Part shown: positions 1-5,809 of the stretch, piece after piece
Layout of the letters: each line of letters begins with the position of its first letter
Numbering within the stretch: position 1 is the stretch's first letter
Assembly: GCA_937868245.1 (NCBI GenBank)
Contig: CALMMI010000056.1
Coordinates: forward strand, 1 to 5,809
Source: an uncultured Ignavibacteria bacterium
Lineage (GTDB): Bacteria; Bacteroidota; Ignavibacteria; Kapaibacteriales; UBA961
Length of the DNA stretch: 5,809 bases
Direction of reading: 5' to 3'
Notes under the pieces: generated by a model
Database searches by the model: none
Told to the model about the DNA's origin: nothing
Seen by the model: only the letters and a program-made list of their open reading frames with translations
Made by a program: the position numbers and the translations under genes

Positions 1-35
1 CCGGTAGTATGTGCGGCTTTCCATAGTAAAATTGC

Positions 36-43
36 TATTTTTG
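36..43 (+). promoter_or_regulatory. Candidate Bacteroidota-type -7 promoter element for the transaldolase gene
   Basis: TATTTTTG matches the TAnnTTTG -7 consensus known for Bacteroidota primary sigma factors. It would place a transcript start near 48-52 and give a leader of about 40 nt before the ATG at 92. No clean -33 TTTG is visible; only a T-run at 18-20 lies at a roughly suitable distance. The region is AT-rich, so a chance match is possible. Confidence 0.35.
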
Positions 44-91
44 CATTACCTTTATTATTTTTCGGTACACAATTATAGAAAGAATATTACT

Positions 92-772
92 ATGCAACTC
101 TACGTAGATTCAGCAAATATCAATGAAATCCGTCATGCGGCAGAACTCGGTATCGTAAGCGGTGTTACAACCAACCCTTCACTTCTAGCTAAAGAAGACC
201 CAAGTGTTGATGTAAGCAAACGCATTTTGGAAATTTATGAGCTTATCGAAGGCGGACACCTTTCAGTGGAAGTAGTTTCAACTGATACTGACGGTATGCT
301 CCGTGAAGCAGATGAAATCCTAAAATGGTTTCCTGAGGCAACAATCAAAATCCCGATGATTGAAGGCGGACTGCGTGCCGTAAAAGAACTTTCACGTCAG
401 GAAATCCCTACAAACGTAACCCTTATCTTTAGTGCCACACAAGCCCTTGCCGCAAACAATGCAGGTGCTACGTACGTAAGTGTATTTGTGGGTCGTTTGG
501 ATGATATTTCATTGGACGGTATTCAAGTAGTTCAAGATGTGTGTGATATTTGGGATACACAGCAATTAGACTCTCAAATCATTGCCGCTTCGATTCGCCA
601 TCCGATTCATATTATCGGCTGCGCTCAAGCAGGTGCTGATATTGCAACCGTTCCTTATAAGGTTCTTATGCAATCACTCAAGCACCCGCTTACAGATGCA
701 GGTTTGCAGAGTTTCTTGAATGACCATGCGAAGATGCAGGCGGAGAAGGCGAAGCTTTTGGGGAAGAATTGA
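92..772 (+). CDS. tal: Transaldolase, short TalC/FSA-superfamily type
   Basis: Predicted cytosolic class I aldolase-type transaldolase of 226 residues, moving a dihydroxyacetone unit between sugar phosphates (sedoheptulose-7-P + glyceraldehyde-3-P to erythrose-4-P + fructose-6-P) in the non-oxidative pentose phosphate pathway. Visible signatures: Asp6 in YVDSANI, GVTTNPSLL at 24-32, the Schiff-base lysine Lys86 in IKIPM, NVTLIFS at 108-114, and VFVGRLDD at 131-138. Phe132 sits where fructose-6-phosphate aldolases carry the catalytic Tyr, so transaldolase activity is more likely than FSA activity. Length fits the 210-226 residue family. The frame is open back to an ATG at 11, but the added 27 residues look unlike the family, the family N-terminus aligns at 92, and the candidate promoter lies inside the extension. 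Oddity: Val131 where the family usually has Pro (YVSPF). It is probably transcribed alone; no link to the downstream genes is evident. Confidence 0.92.
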   Translation: MQLYVDSANINEIRHAAELGIVSGVTTNPSLLAKEDPSVDVSKRILEIYELIEGGHLSVEVVSTDTDGMLREADEILKWFPEATIKIPMIEGGLRAVKELSRQEIPTNVTLIFSATQALAANNAGATYVSVFVGRLDDISLDGIQVVQDVCDIWDTQQLDSQIIAASIRHPIHIIGCAQAGADIATVPYKVLMQSLKHPLTDAGLQSFLNDHAKMQAEKAKLLGKN

Positions 773-854
773 AATAAGCAGAACCAGACTTATGAATTAG
801 AACAAGTTACGACACTATGTAAATTGTAGATTATAGATTAGATACTAAGGTATT

Positions 855-2042
855 ATGATATCTCATCAATATTTATTAAAACTATTCTGTTGTTTTGCTT
901 TTACATTCTGCTCGTGTTTTTGTTCATTGATGTCACAAGATGTTGATAGCAACAGTCAGAAAGTAGTTATTACAAGAGCAAAATATGATTATAATGTTTT
1001 CTGGGAACACTTTCATTATCCTGAAACAGCAAAAAAAGCTAATCTGGAGGGACCAACTGTTTTAAGTGTTTCCATTGATTCGCTTGGCAAGATAACAAAC
1101 CATAAATTTATTATCTCTTTAGGTCCACTTTTTGAAAATGCAGTTAATGAAGCTTTAGGGCATACATCATTTACTCCTCCAAAGAGAAATGGAATTCCTT
1201 ATGCAACAACGGTAAATTTACCATTCAAGTTTTTTATTCATAATTTTACTCAAGAAATTAAATATAATTACCACGAGCAAATTATATTTGCTTTAGGGGT
1301 ATTGATGAAGATTGATGAAAAGAACCGTTCAGAGTATCTTTATTTACGAGGAAAAGAGCATTTCAAAGAAAGGGAATATGAGTATGCAAATGACGATTAC
1401 AATGAATATACCTCCCTGCTTAAAGAAAATCAGAAATTGTTTTATGAGGATGATATATTAAACTCGATTGCAAGTATTTTACCTAAAGACACTATCAACG
1501 TAGATTCATTAACTGAAAGAGGGCAAGTTTTTCTCGACAACAATTTATATGATAATTCTTTAGCAGTTTTAAACCAAGTTCTTCAGAAGAACACTTCTGA
1601 TAGTGCGGCTTTATTATGCAGAGCTCAATTGTATAATGCAATAAAAGAATATGATAAATCTATCATAGATTACATGCGTTTAATTCCCATGCATAGTTAC
1701 AGTACAATGCCTTACGTCAATATTGGTTGGAATTATTACATGTTAGGAGATATGGATAAGTGCATCGAGTTCTCAGAAAAAGCTATTGAAATGGATCGAT
1801 ATCAGTTTACTGCACGATTTAATCGTGCTATTGCCTATTTAAGACTCGGTAATATTGAGAAAGCAAAAATGCTTTATAAGCAAACAAATGATATGGTAAA
1901 AGATGGATTTTATTCAAATGTGAATGGTGCAATTGAAGACCTTAAGGACTTGATTCACGATAAAATCATGGTTGAAGAAAGTAAAGAAATATTAAACGAT
2001 ATTTTCAAAGTTTCAGCAGATAACTTGGCTAGATGTTGGTAA
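855..2042 (+). CDS. Exported TonB C-terminal-like domain / TPR protein, copy 1
   Basis: A 395-residue protein of unknown function. Residues 1-28 are a hydrophobic, cysteine-rich export signal (Cys12, 13, 19, 21, 23). Residues about 54-128 match the TonB C-terminal fold pattern: HYPETAKKA, EGP, a D-x-x-G turn, GPLFENAVNEAL, FTPPKRNG, then a terminal beta strand. Residues about 158-347 hold roughly five TPR units (about 158-191, 217-250, 251-284, 285-318, 319-347); GWNYYMLGDMDKCIEFSEKA is the clearest. The C-terminus is helical and ends in LARCW. Inferred location is the periplasm or a lipoprotein on the outer membrane. Unlike energy-transducing TonB, the TonB domain is N-terminal of the TPRs and there is no Pro-rich spacer, so a protein-binding role is likelier than TonB-dependent transport. 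The next gene is its paralogue, 105 bp downstream. AAGG at 847-850 is a weak ribosome site set too close to the start. G+C is lower than in the flanking genes. Confidence 0.85.
   Translation: MISHQYLLKLFCCFAFTFCSCFCSLMSQDVDSNSQKVVITRAKYDYNVFWEHFHYPETAKKANLEGPTVLSVSIDSLGKITNHKFIISLGPLFENAVNEALGHTSFTPPKRNGIPYATTVNLPFKFFIHNFTQEIKYNYHEQIIFALGVLMKIDEKNRSEYLYLRGKEHFKEREYEYANDDYNEYTSLLKENQKLFYEDDILNSIASILPKDTINVDSLTERGQVFLDNNLYDNSLAVLNQVLQKNTSDSAALLCRAQLYNAIKEYDKSIIDYMRLIPMHSYSTMPYVNIGWNYYMLGDMDKCIEFSEKAIEMDRYQFTARFNRAIAYLRLGNIEKAKMLYKQTNDMVKDGFYSNVNGAIEDLKDLIHDKIMVEESKEILNDIFKVSADNLARCW
1266..1469 (+). repeat. Most conserved block of the paralogue pair, copy in gene 1
   Basis: This encodes residues 138-205 of copy 1, running from NYHEQI to DDILNSI. 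By hand alignment without gaps, 50 of 68 residues match the block at 2556-2759. It covers the end of the TonB-CTD linker, the first TPR-like unit and the helix after it. Within it, 1341-1364 differs at one base of 24 from 2631-2654. Confidence 0.85.
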
Positions 2043-2147
2043 TTTAATTTTTTGTAGCTATTATAGATGCATTTTTTTACGAAAGACAACATCGTTTAGA
2101 CACATTTAGAACAACGTCCTCAAATGCTTTTGTTTGAATCTCTACTT

Positions 2148-3329
2148 ATGAAGTCATCCAATTTTTACAGTATAGTCTTTTGTTTCTTTTCATTCGTATT
2201 CAGTTCATACTCATGCTATTATTCTGATCAAGAATATAAAAAAGACATATCGGATACTGAAACTATAAATCCGAAACCCGATTACGATGCATTTAGTATG
2301 CATCTTCGTTATCCAGAAATTGCAAGGAGAGCAGATATTGAGGGACCGATGGTGATTAGAATTGCTTTAGATAGTAATGGAAGAATCAGAAGATACAGTT
2401 ATGACATTTCTTTAGGTCCGCTCTTTGAAAAAGCGGTAGATGAAGCATTAAAATACACAACATTCACTCCAGAAAAACGTAACGGCAAAGCCGTTTCTTC
2501 AACGATAACAATGCCGGTAATGTTTAGACTACGTGGTATTTCAAAATATAGCTTTAATTATCATGAACAAATTCTTTTCTGCTTAACTGCCTTAATTAAA
2601 GAAGACTCAAAAAATAAGGCAGAGTATTATTATTTACGAGGTAAAGAGCATTTCAGAAACAGAGAATACGATTATGCTAATGAGGATTACAATGAATACA
2701 CGGCAATAGTTACTGAAAACCAGAAACTATTTTATGAAGATGATATCCTAAATTCTATTACGAACAGATTGCCGAAGGATACTCTTACTTTGGATTCATT
2801 AGTTAAAAAAGGTAATGTATATACTGAGAATTACCTTTTTCAACAGGCTCTGGATGTTTACAATCTAGTGTTAGAAAAAGAAAGTAATATACATGCCTTA
2901 CAATCCCGTGCAAATCTATACTCAAAATGTAAAATGTATAGTAACTCGCTTTCAGACTATCTTAGATTAATCGAGTTAAATCCTAAAGATTCTATCGCTT
3001 ATCTTAATGCAGGGTGGAATTATTATCTTTTGGGACAAATGACCGAGAGTATCGAGTTTTCTGAAAAAGCAATTCTATTATCTCCAAAGTCTTACAAAGC
3101 AATGTACAATAAAGCTATTGCATATTTACGATTGAATCAAATAGATTCTTCAAGAGCTTTATATAAAAAAATCAAATTAATGCAAGGTGACAATAGCCCT
3201 AATGTTAAAAAAGCCGCAATAGCAGATCTTAAAAAACTTGTTCACGACAATATAATGAAAGATGAATGCAGGAGTATTCTTAAGGATATTTTCGACCAAA
3301 GCAGAGAAGATATTGCTTGGAATTGGTAA
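2148..3329 (+). CDS. Exported TonB C-terminal-like domain / TPR protein, copy 2
   Basis: A tandem paralogue of the preceding gene, 393 residues from the chosen ATG, function unknown. An in-frame ATG at 2124 would add eight residues (MLLFESLL). I prefer 2148 because it gives a normal basic-then-hydrophobic signal (MKSSNFYSIVF) and brings Cys12 and Cys23 into register with copy 1. The TonB-CTD-like domain spans about 54-128 (RYPEIARRADIEGP, SLGPLFEKAVDEALK, FTPEKRNGK). TPR units run from about 150 to 345, including YYLRGKEHF, RLIELNPKD and GWNYYLLGQM. The C-terminus ends in DIAWNW, parallel to LARCW of copy 1. Over the block joining TonB-CTD to the TPRs the copies are 50/68 identical; elsewhere they have diverged much more, so the duplication is not recent. 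No Shine-Dalgarno sequence is seen. The two proteins may act as a pair or heteromer (inference). G+C is low, about 28% in one sampled row. Confidence 0.84.
   Translation: MKSSNFYSIVFCFFSFVFSSYSCYYSDQEYKKDISDTETINPKPDYDAFSMHLRYPEIARRADIEGPMVIRIALDSNGRIRRYSYDISLGPLFEKAVDEALKYTTFTPEKRNGKAVSSTITMPVMFRLRGISKYSFNYHEQILFCLTALIKEDSKNKAEYYYLRGKEHFRNREYDYANEDYNEYTAIVTENQKLFYEDDILNSITNRLPKDTLTLDSLVKKGNVYTENYLFQQALDVYNLVLEKESNIHALQSRANLYSKCKMYSNSLSDYLRLIELNPKDSIAYLNAGWNYYLLGQMTESIEFSEKAILLSPKSYKAMYNKAIAYLRLNQIDSSRALYKKIKLMQGDNSPNVKKAAIADLKKLVHDNIMKDECRSILKDIFDQSREDIAWNW
2556..2759 (+). repeat. Most conserved block of the paralogue pair, copy in gene 2
   Basis: This is the counterpart of 1266-1469, offset by 1290 bp with no gap. 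It encodes residues 137-204 of copy 2. It marks the duplicated region and is the part under the strongest apparent constraint. Confidence 0.85.
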
Positions 3330-3403
3330 TGATAATTTGTTGTTAACCCATATTAATGGCGGCTGACTAAGGAATAAACTCTATATCAATCAATCTGCAC
3401 TCC

Positions 3404-4558
3404 ATGAACGCACATTCATTCCTCGGATATTCGGCTACTGATGTTCATGCAACGCTTGACCGTCTTTCAGCTACTGGTTTCAAGCCAACACTCGCTCTGC
3501 TTTTTGCATCGAAAGTCGCGCTTGACTTACCTGAAATTACCAATGCATTTGCAAAGTATGGGGTGGATGTATTCGGGGTTAGTTCTGCATCCGAAATTAT
3601 GTACGATGGAACATCGGACGATAGTGTGTTTGATGAGTCCTGTGCGGGATTGCTTCTTGATGTCCCCCGTTCACGATATTCGGTTGGGATGTTTAGCGGA
3701 GGTGACATTCCCTCCTTTTCACTTGGCGAAACAGCCGGCACTTGGGCTTCCGAAACATTTGAACGCCCTTCGTTATTAATAGGCTCGTCAGGTATGACAG
3801 CAGATGGTGAACAATTAACCAAAGGGATACTTAGTAAATTCTCGAACCCGATTCCAATTTTCGGAGGACTTGCAGGGGATGATTTGCAGTTACGCGAAAC
3901 ACTTGTGTTTACAAGAAATGATTCCACAACGCACGGAGTAATCTGCCTTGCATTTGATTCTGATTACATTACTGTACAAGGAGTGGCAGCAAGCGGCTGG
4001 CAACCAATCGGCGCACCAAAGCGAATCACAAAATCGGAAGGTAATGTTGTGTACGAAATCGACGGAGTTCCTGTGATTGATGCTTACGAACGGTATTTGG
4101 GCGGAATGAACAACCTAACAACCAATTCTGCACTTGCTGCAAGCAATTATCCGTTGCAACTTATTCGCCCGGAAGGATATTCCGTGCTTCGTGCAGGTTT
4201 GGTGGTTGATACTGAACGAAATGCAATTATATACGGAGGCACTGTTCCGGAAGGTTCTACTGTACGGTTTTCAACTCCTCCAGGGACAACTATTATCAAA
4301 GCTGCTCAACAGGCAATGGAGAGTTTCCACAATCGCCAGCCGGATGCTGATGCGCTCGTTCTATTTTCATGTAAGGGTAGGCATAACGCACTTGGACCCG
4401 GTATCGAAGATGAGATTGAGTATTTCCAGAAGTTATGGGATGTTCCGCTTGCCGGATATTGTTCCTATGGTGAAATCGGGTATAATGAAGAAGGATATTG
4501 CGATTATTATAATAATACATGTGTTTTGGTAACATTGAAAGAACATACGACGCCTTAA
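3404..4558 (+). CDS. FIST domain (FIST_N + FIST_C) sensory protein
   Basis: A 384-residue cytosolic protein without signal peptide or membrane segment. FIST_N covers about residues 28-195 and includes PTLALLFAS, VFGVSSASEI and IPIFGGLAGDD (150-160). FIST_C covers about 215-378 and includes YEIDGVPVIDAYERYLG (217-233), LFSCKGR (320-326), GYCSYGEIGY (351-360) and YYNNTCVLV (368-376). FIST proteins are ligand-binding sensors, usually fused or linked to signalling proteins; some (NosP) bind haem and sense nitric oxide through a partner kinase. Here the partner is the kinase 24 bp downstream, probably in the same transcript. The FIST_C motif I remember as FHN(Q/E)T reads YYNNT, so a histidine often seen there is absent. 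Remaining histidines are at 4, 15, 177, 309, 327 and 381; cysteines are at 80, 181, 323, 353, 366 and 373. The ligand cannot be assigned. The ATG at 3404 has no Shine-Dalgarno sequence but is the only start giving the full domain. Confidence 0.9.
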   Translation: MNAHSFLGYSATDVHATLDRLSATGFKPTLALLFASKVALDLPEITNAFAKYGVDVFGVSSASEIMYDGTSDDSVFDESCAGLLLDVPRSRYSVGMFSGGDIPSFSLGETAGTWASETFERPSLLIGSSGMTADGEQLTKGILSKFSNPIPIFGGLAGDDLQLRETLVFTRNDSTTHGVICLAFDSDYITVQGVAASGWQPIGAPKRITKSEGNVVYEIDGVPVIDAYERYLGGMNNLTTNSALAASNYPLQLIRPEGYSVLRAGLVVDTERNAIIYGGTVPEGSTVRFSTPPGTTIIKAAQQAMESFHNRQPDADALVLFSCKGRHNALGPGIEDEIEYFQKLWDVPLAGYCSYGEIGYNEEGYCDYYNNTCVLVTLKEHTTP

Positions 4559-4582
4559 TAAGAAATCGAGTATATTACAATT

Positions 4583-5809
4583 ATGAATGAAATTGAGCAA
4601 TTACGAACTATAGTTACTTCGCTTCCCTGTTCTGAACAGGAAAAACAAGGAGTGCTCTCGTTGCTCAAAAAATTAGATAAGTCATTCTCTAAACTAAAGT
4701 TCAGCTACGATACAACCCTTGAGGCAACTCAGCGGCTCACCTTGTTATTAACTGCTACTAGCGAAGACCTCACCATTGCCCTCGAACAAGGTGAAAAACG
4801 CTCGATAGAACTTGCCAAAAGCAACGAAGAAATCCTACGACAACAGAGCATTCTCGAAGATCAGGCAGCAAAAATTCAAATTGTAAACACTGCTTTGCAA
4901 GAACGAAATATTGCTCTCGAGAGGTTTAATTCCGAAAAAAATGATTTTCTTGGAATTGCTGCGCACGACCTTAAGAATCCTCTTGCAGGCATAACACTTT
5001 GGGCTGATTTACTAATTCAATACAGCTCTGTTTTACCTCCAGAACAAGTACTTGAAAAGCTCCAAAGTATCAAGCAATCGGCAAATAGGATGTCGGTATT
5101 GATTACGAATTTGCTGGATATTAACACGATTGAATCGGGTGGTATAACACTTAACCCAAAAGAATTTGACATTCTGGAATTAATACAATTACATTGTACA
5201 GATTATGCAGATAGAGCAAACGCAAAGAAAATCACCATAATTCCACCGATGGCCCTACCGCACGAGTCAGTTATCGTAGATGCAGACCATAATTATACTG
5301 GTGAAGTTATCGACAACCTGCTTTCCAATGCAGTAAAATACTCACCTCATGGCTCTGCGATTTGGATTAGGGTGGAGTGTACGTCCATTCCTTTACATAC
5401 CGATACTGATAAGGACAATTATTATGTTGTTATTTCCATTAAAGATGAAGGTCCGGGATTAAGTGAAGAGTATTCAAAGAAATTGTTCAAAAAGTTCGCA
5501 CGGCTTTCGGCAAAACCCACAGGGGGAGAGTCTTCTACGGGACTTGGACTGTCAATTGTAAAAAAGTTAGCCGAAACAATGAACGGTAACGTCTGGTGCG
5601 AAAGCACTCTTGGCGAAGGAGCAACATTTTACTTTGCACTTCCTTTAAAGAAATCGGTACCGGTTAAAACAGAATCAACAGCAATAGTTCAAGATACCGA
5701 ACGTAATCAACAGGTTACTGAGATACTTACAGTGGCAAAAGAGAAAATGCGTTCAAATCCTTCCGAAGTTGTTACCCCACTTTTGGAAGCACTTGAACTA
5801 TGTACGAAA
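4583..5809 (+). CDS. Cytosolic sensor histidine kinase (HisKA + HATPase_c), 3' end cut off
   Basis: Open from the ATG at 4583 to the window edge: 409 codons, no stop. Residues 1-120 are almost wholly helical and probably coiled coil, without a transmembrane segment or recognisable PAS, GAF or HAMP domain. HisKA follows: FLGIAAHDLKNPLAGI with phospho-acceptor His128 and the D-x-x-N pattern (Asp129, Asn132) of kinases that also dephosphorylate their partner. HATPase_c: N-box DNLLSNAVKYS with Asn245 and Asn249, G1 box DEGPG at 288-292, F-box LFKKF, and G2 box GLGLS at 320-324; the catalytic core ends near 350 (TFYFALPLK). Residues 350-409 continue as a polar, partly helical extension of unknown nature. 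With no sensor of its own, the kinase is probably controlled by the FIST protein encoded 24 bp upstream, perhaps through its helical N-terminus (inference). No cognate response regulator is visible. The start has no Shine-Dalgarno sequence; no other upstream in-frame start was evident. Confidence 0.92.
   Translation, partial: MNEIEQLRTIVTSLPCSEQEKQGVLSLLKKLDKSFSKLKFSYDTTLEATQRLTLLLTATSEDLTIALEQGEKRSIELAKSNEEILRQQSILEDQAAKIQIVNTALQERNIALERFNSEKNDFLGIAAHDLKNPLAGITLWADLLIQYSSVLPPEQVLEKLQSIKQSANRMSVLITNLLDINTIESGGITLNPKEFDILELIQLHCTDYADRANAKKITIIPPMALPHESVIVDADHNYTGEVIDNLLSNAVKYSPHGSAIWIRVECTSIPLHTDTDKDNYYVVISIKDEGPGLSEEYSKKLFKKFARLSAKPTGGESSTGLGLSIVKKLAETMNGNVWCESTLGEGATFYFALPLKKSVPVKTESTAIVQDTERNQQVTEILTVAKEKMRSNPSEVVTPLLEALELCTK

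Noticed and set aside
11..91. N-terminal 27-residue extension of the transaldolase from an ATG at 11
   Set aside because: It is hydrophobic and aromatic, unlike the family. The normal N-terminus begins at 92, and the extension would span the candidate promoter.
774..794. ATAAG/CTTAT hairpin after the transaldolase gene
   Set aside because: The stem is five AT-rich pairs with a loop of about 11 bases and no T-tract; it is not a credible terminator.
827..840. Two tandem copies of TAGATTA before the first TonB-CTD/TPR gene
   Set aside because: Two 7-bp units in AT-rich DNA are expected by chance, and there is no counterpart before the second copy.
2124..2147. Upstream ATG of the second TonB-CTD/TPR gene
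   Set aside because: It would place MLLFESLL before the signal segment. The start at 2148 gives a better n-region and aligns with copy 1.
855..3329. Reading the pair as true energy-transducing TonB proteins
   Set aside because: The TonB domain is not C-terminal, there is no Pro-rich spacer, and no exbB, exbD or receptor gene is nearby.
3333..3339. TAATTTG as a -7 promoter element for the FIST gene
   Set aside because: It is one base short of the TAnnTTTG consensus and has only a weak upstream TTG. It is possible but not supported enough to list.
3348..3359. CCAT-ATTA-ATGG inverted repeat between the second paralogue and the FIST gene
   Set aside because: A 4-bp stem without a T-run is too weak for a terminator or operator call.
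3441..4535. Overlapping open frames inside the FIST gene on both strands (+ 3441-3779, - 3445-3927, + 4134-4532, - 4296-4535)
   Set aside because: The FIST frame is fully supported by domain motifs over the whole span, and these translations show no recognisable motifs.
5422..5607. Minus-strand open frame of 61 codons within the kinase gene
   Set aside because: It lies antisense to the conserved G1 to G2 boxes of the ATPase domain; it is a by-product of the kinase coding sequence.

Overview
The window reads as chromosome of a Bacteroidota or Chlorobiota/Kapabacteria-like (FCB group) bacterium. This is inference from three things: most starts lack a usable Shine-Dalgarno sequence, one good match to the Bacteroidota-type -7 element (TAnnTTTG) lies upstream of the first gene, and the gene types fit (TonB-CTD/TPR exported proteins, and a soluble kinase with an IAAHDLKNPL-type H-box). 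No marker gene fixes the genus. All five recognised genes lie on the + strand.

Layout: (1) 92-772, a short-subunit (TalC/FSA-superfamily) transaldolase, a cytosolic pentose-phosphate enzyme, with a candidate promoter at 36-43. (2) 855-2042 and 2148-3329, two tandem paralogues of unknown function. Each has an N-terminal signal segment, then a TonB C-terminal-like domain, then several TPR repeats. They are clearly poorer in G+C than both flanks (sampled rows 28-35% against 38-52%). (3) 3404-4558, a complete FIST_N + FIST_C sensory protein, followed 24 bp later by (4) 4583 to the right edge, a cytosolic histidine kinase (HisKA + HATPase_c) with a long helical N-terminus and no recognisable sensor domain; its 3' end is cut by the window.

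The FIST protein and kinase look like a split sensor: the FIST protein binds a ligand and controls a kinase that has no sensor of its own. This resembles the described NosP (FIST) / NahK (kinase) pairs of proteobacteria. The tandem TonB-CTD/TPR pair is the least explained part. The TonB domain sits N-terminal of the TPRs rather than at the C-terminus, the proline-rich periplasm-spanning region is absent, and the stretch joining the two domains is the best conserved between the copies. The transaldolase probably has no functional link to either block. No RNA genes, CRISPR arrays, insertion sequences or convincing terminators were found, and no gene-free stretch exceeds about 105 bp.
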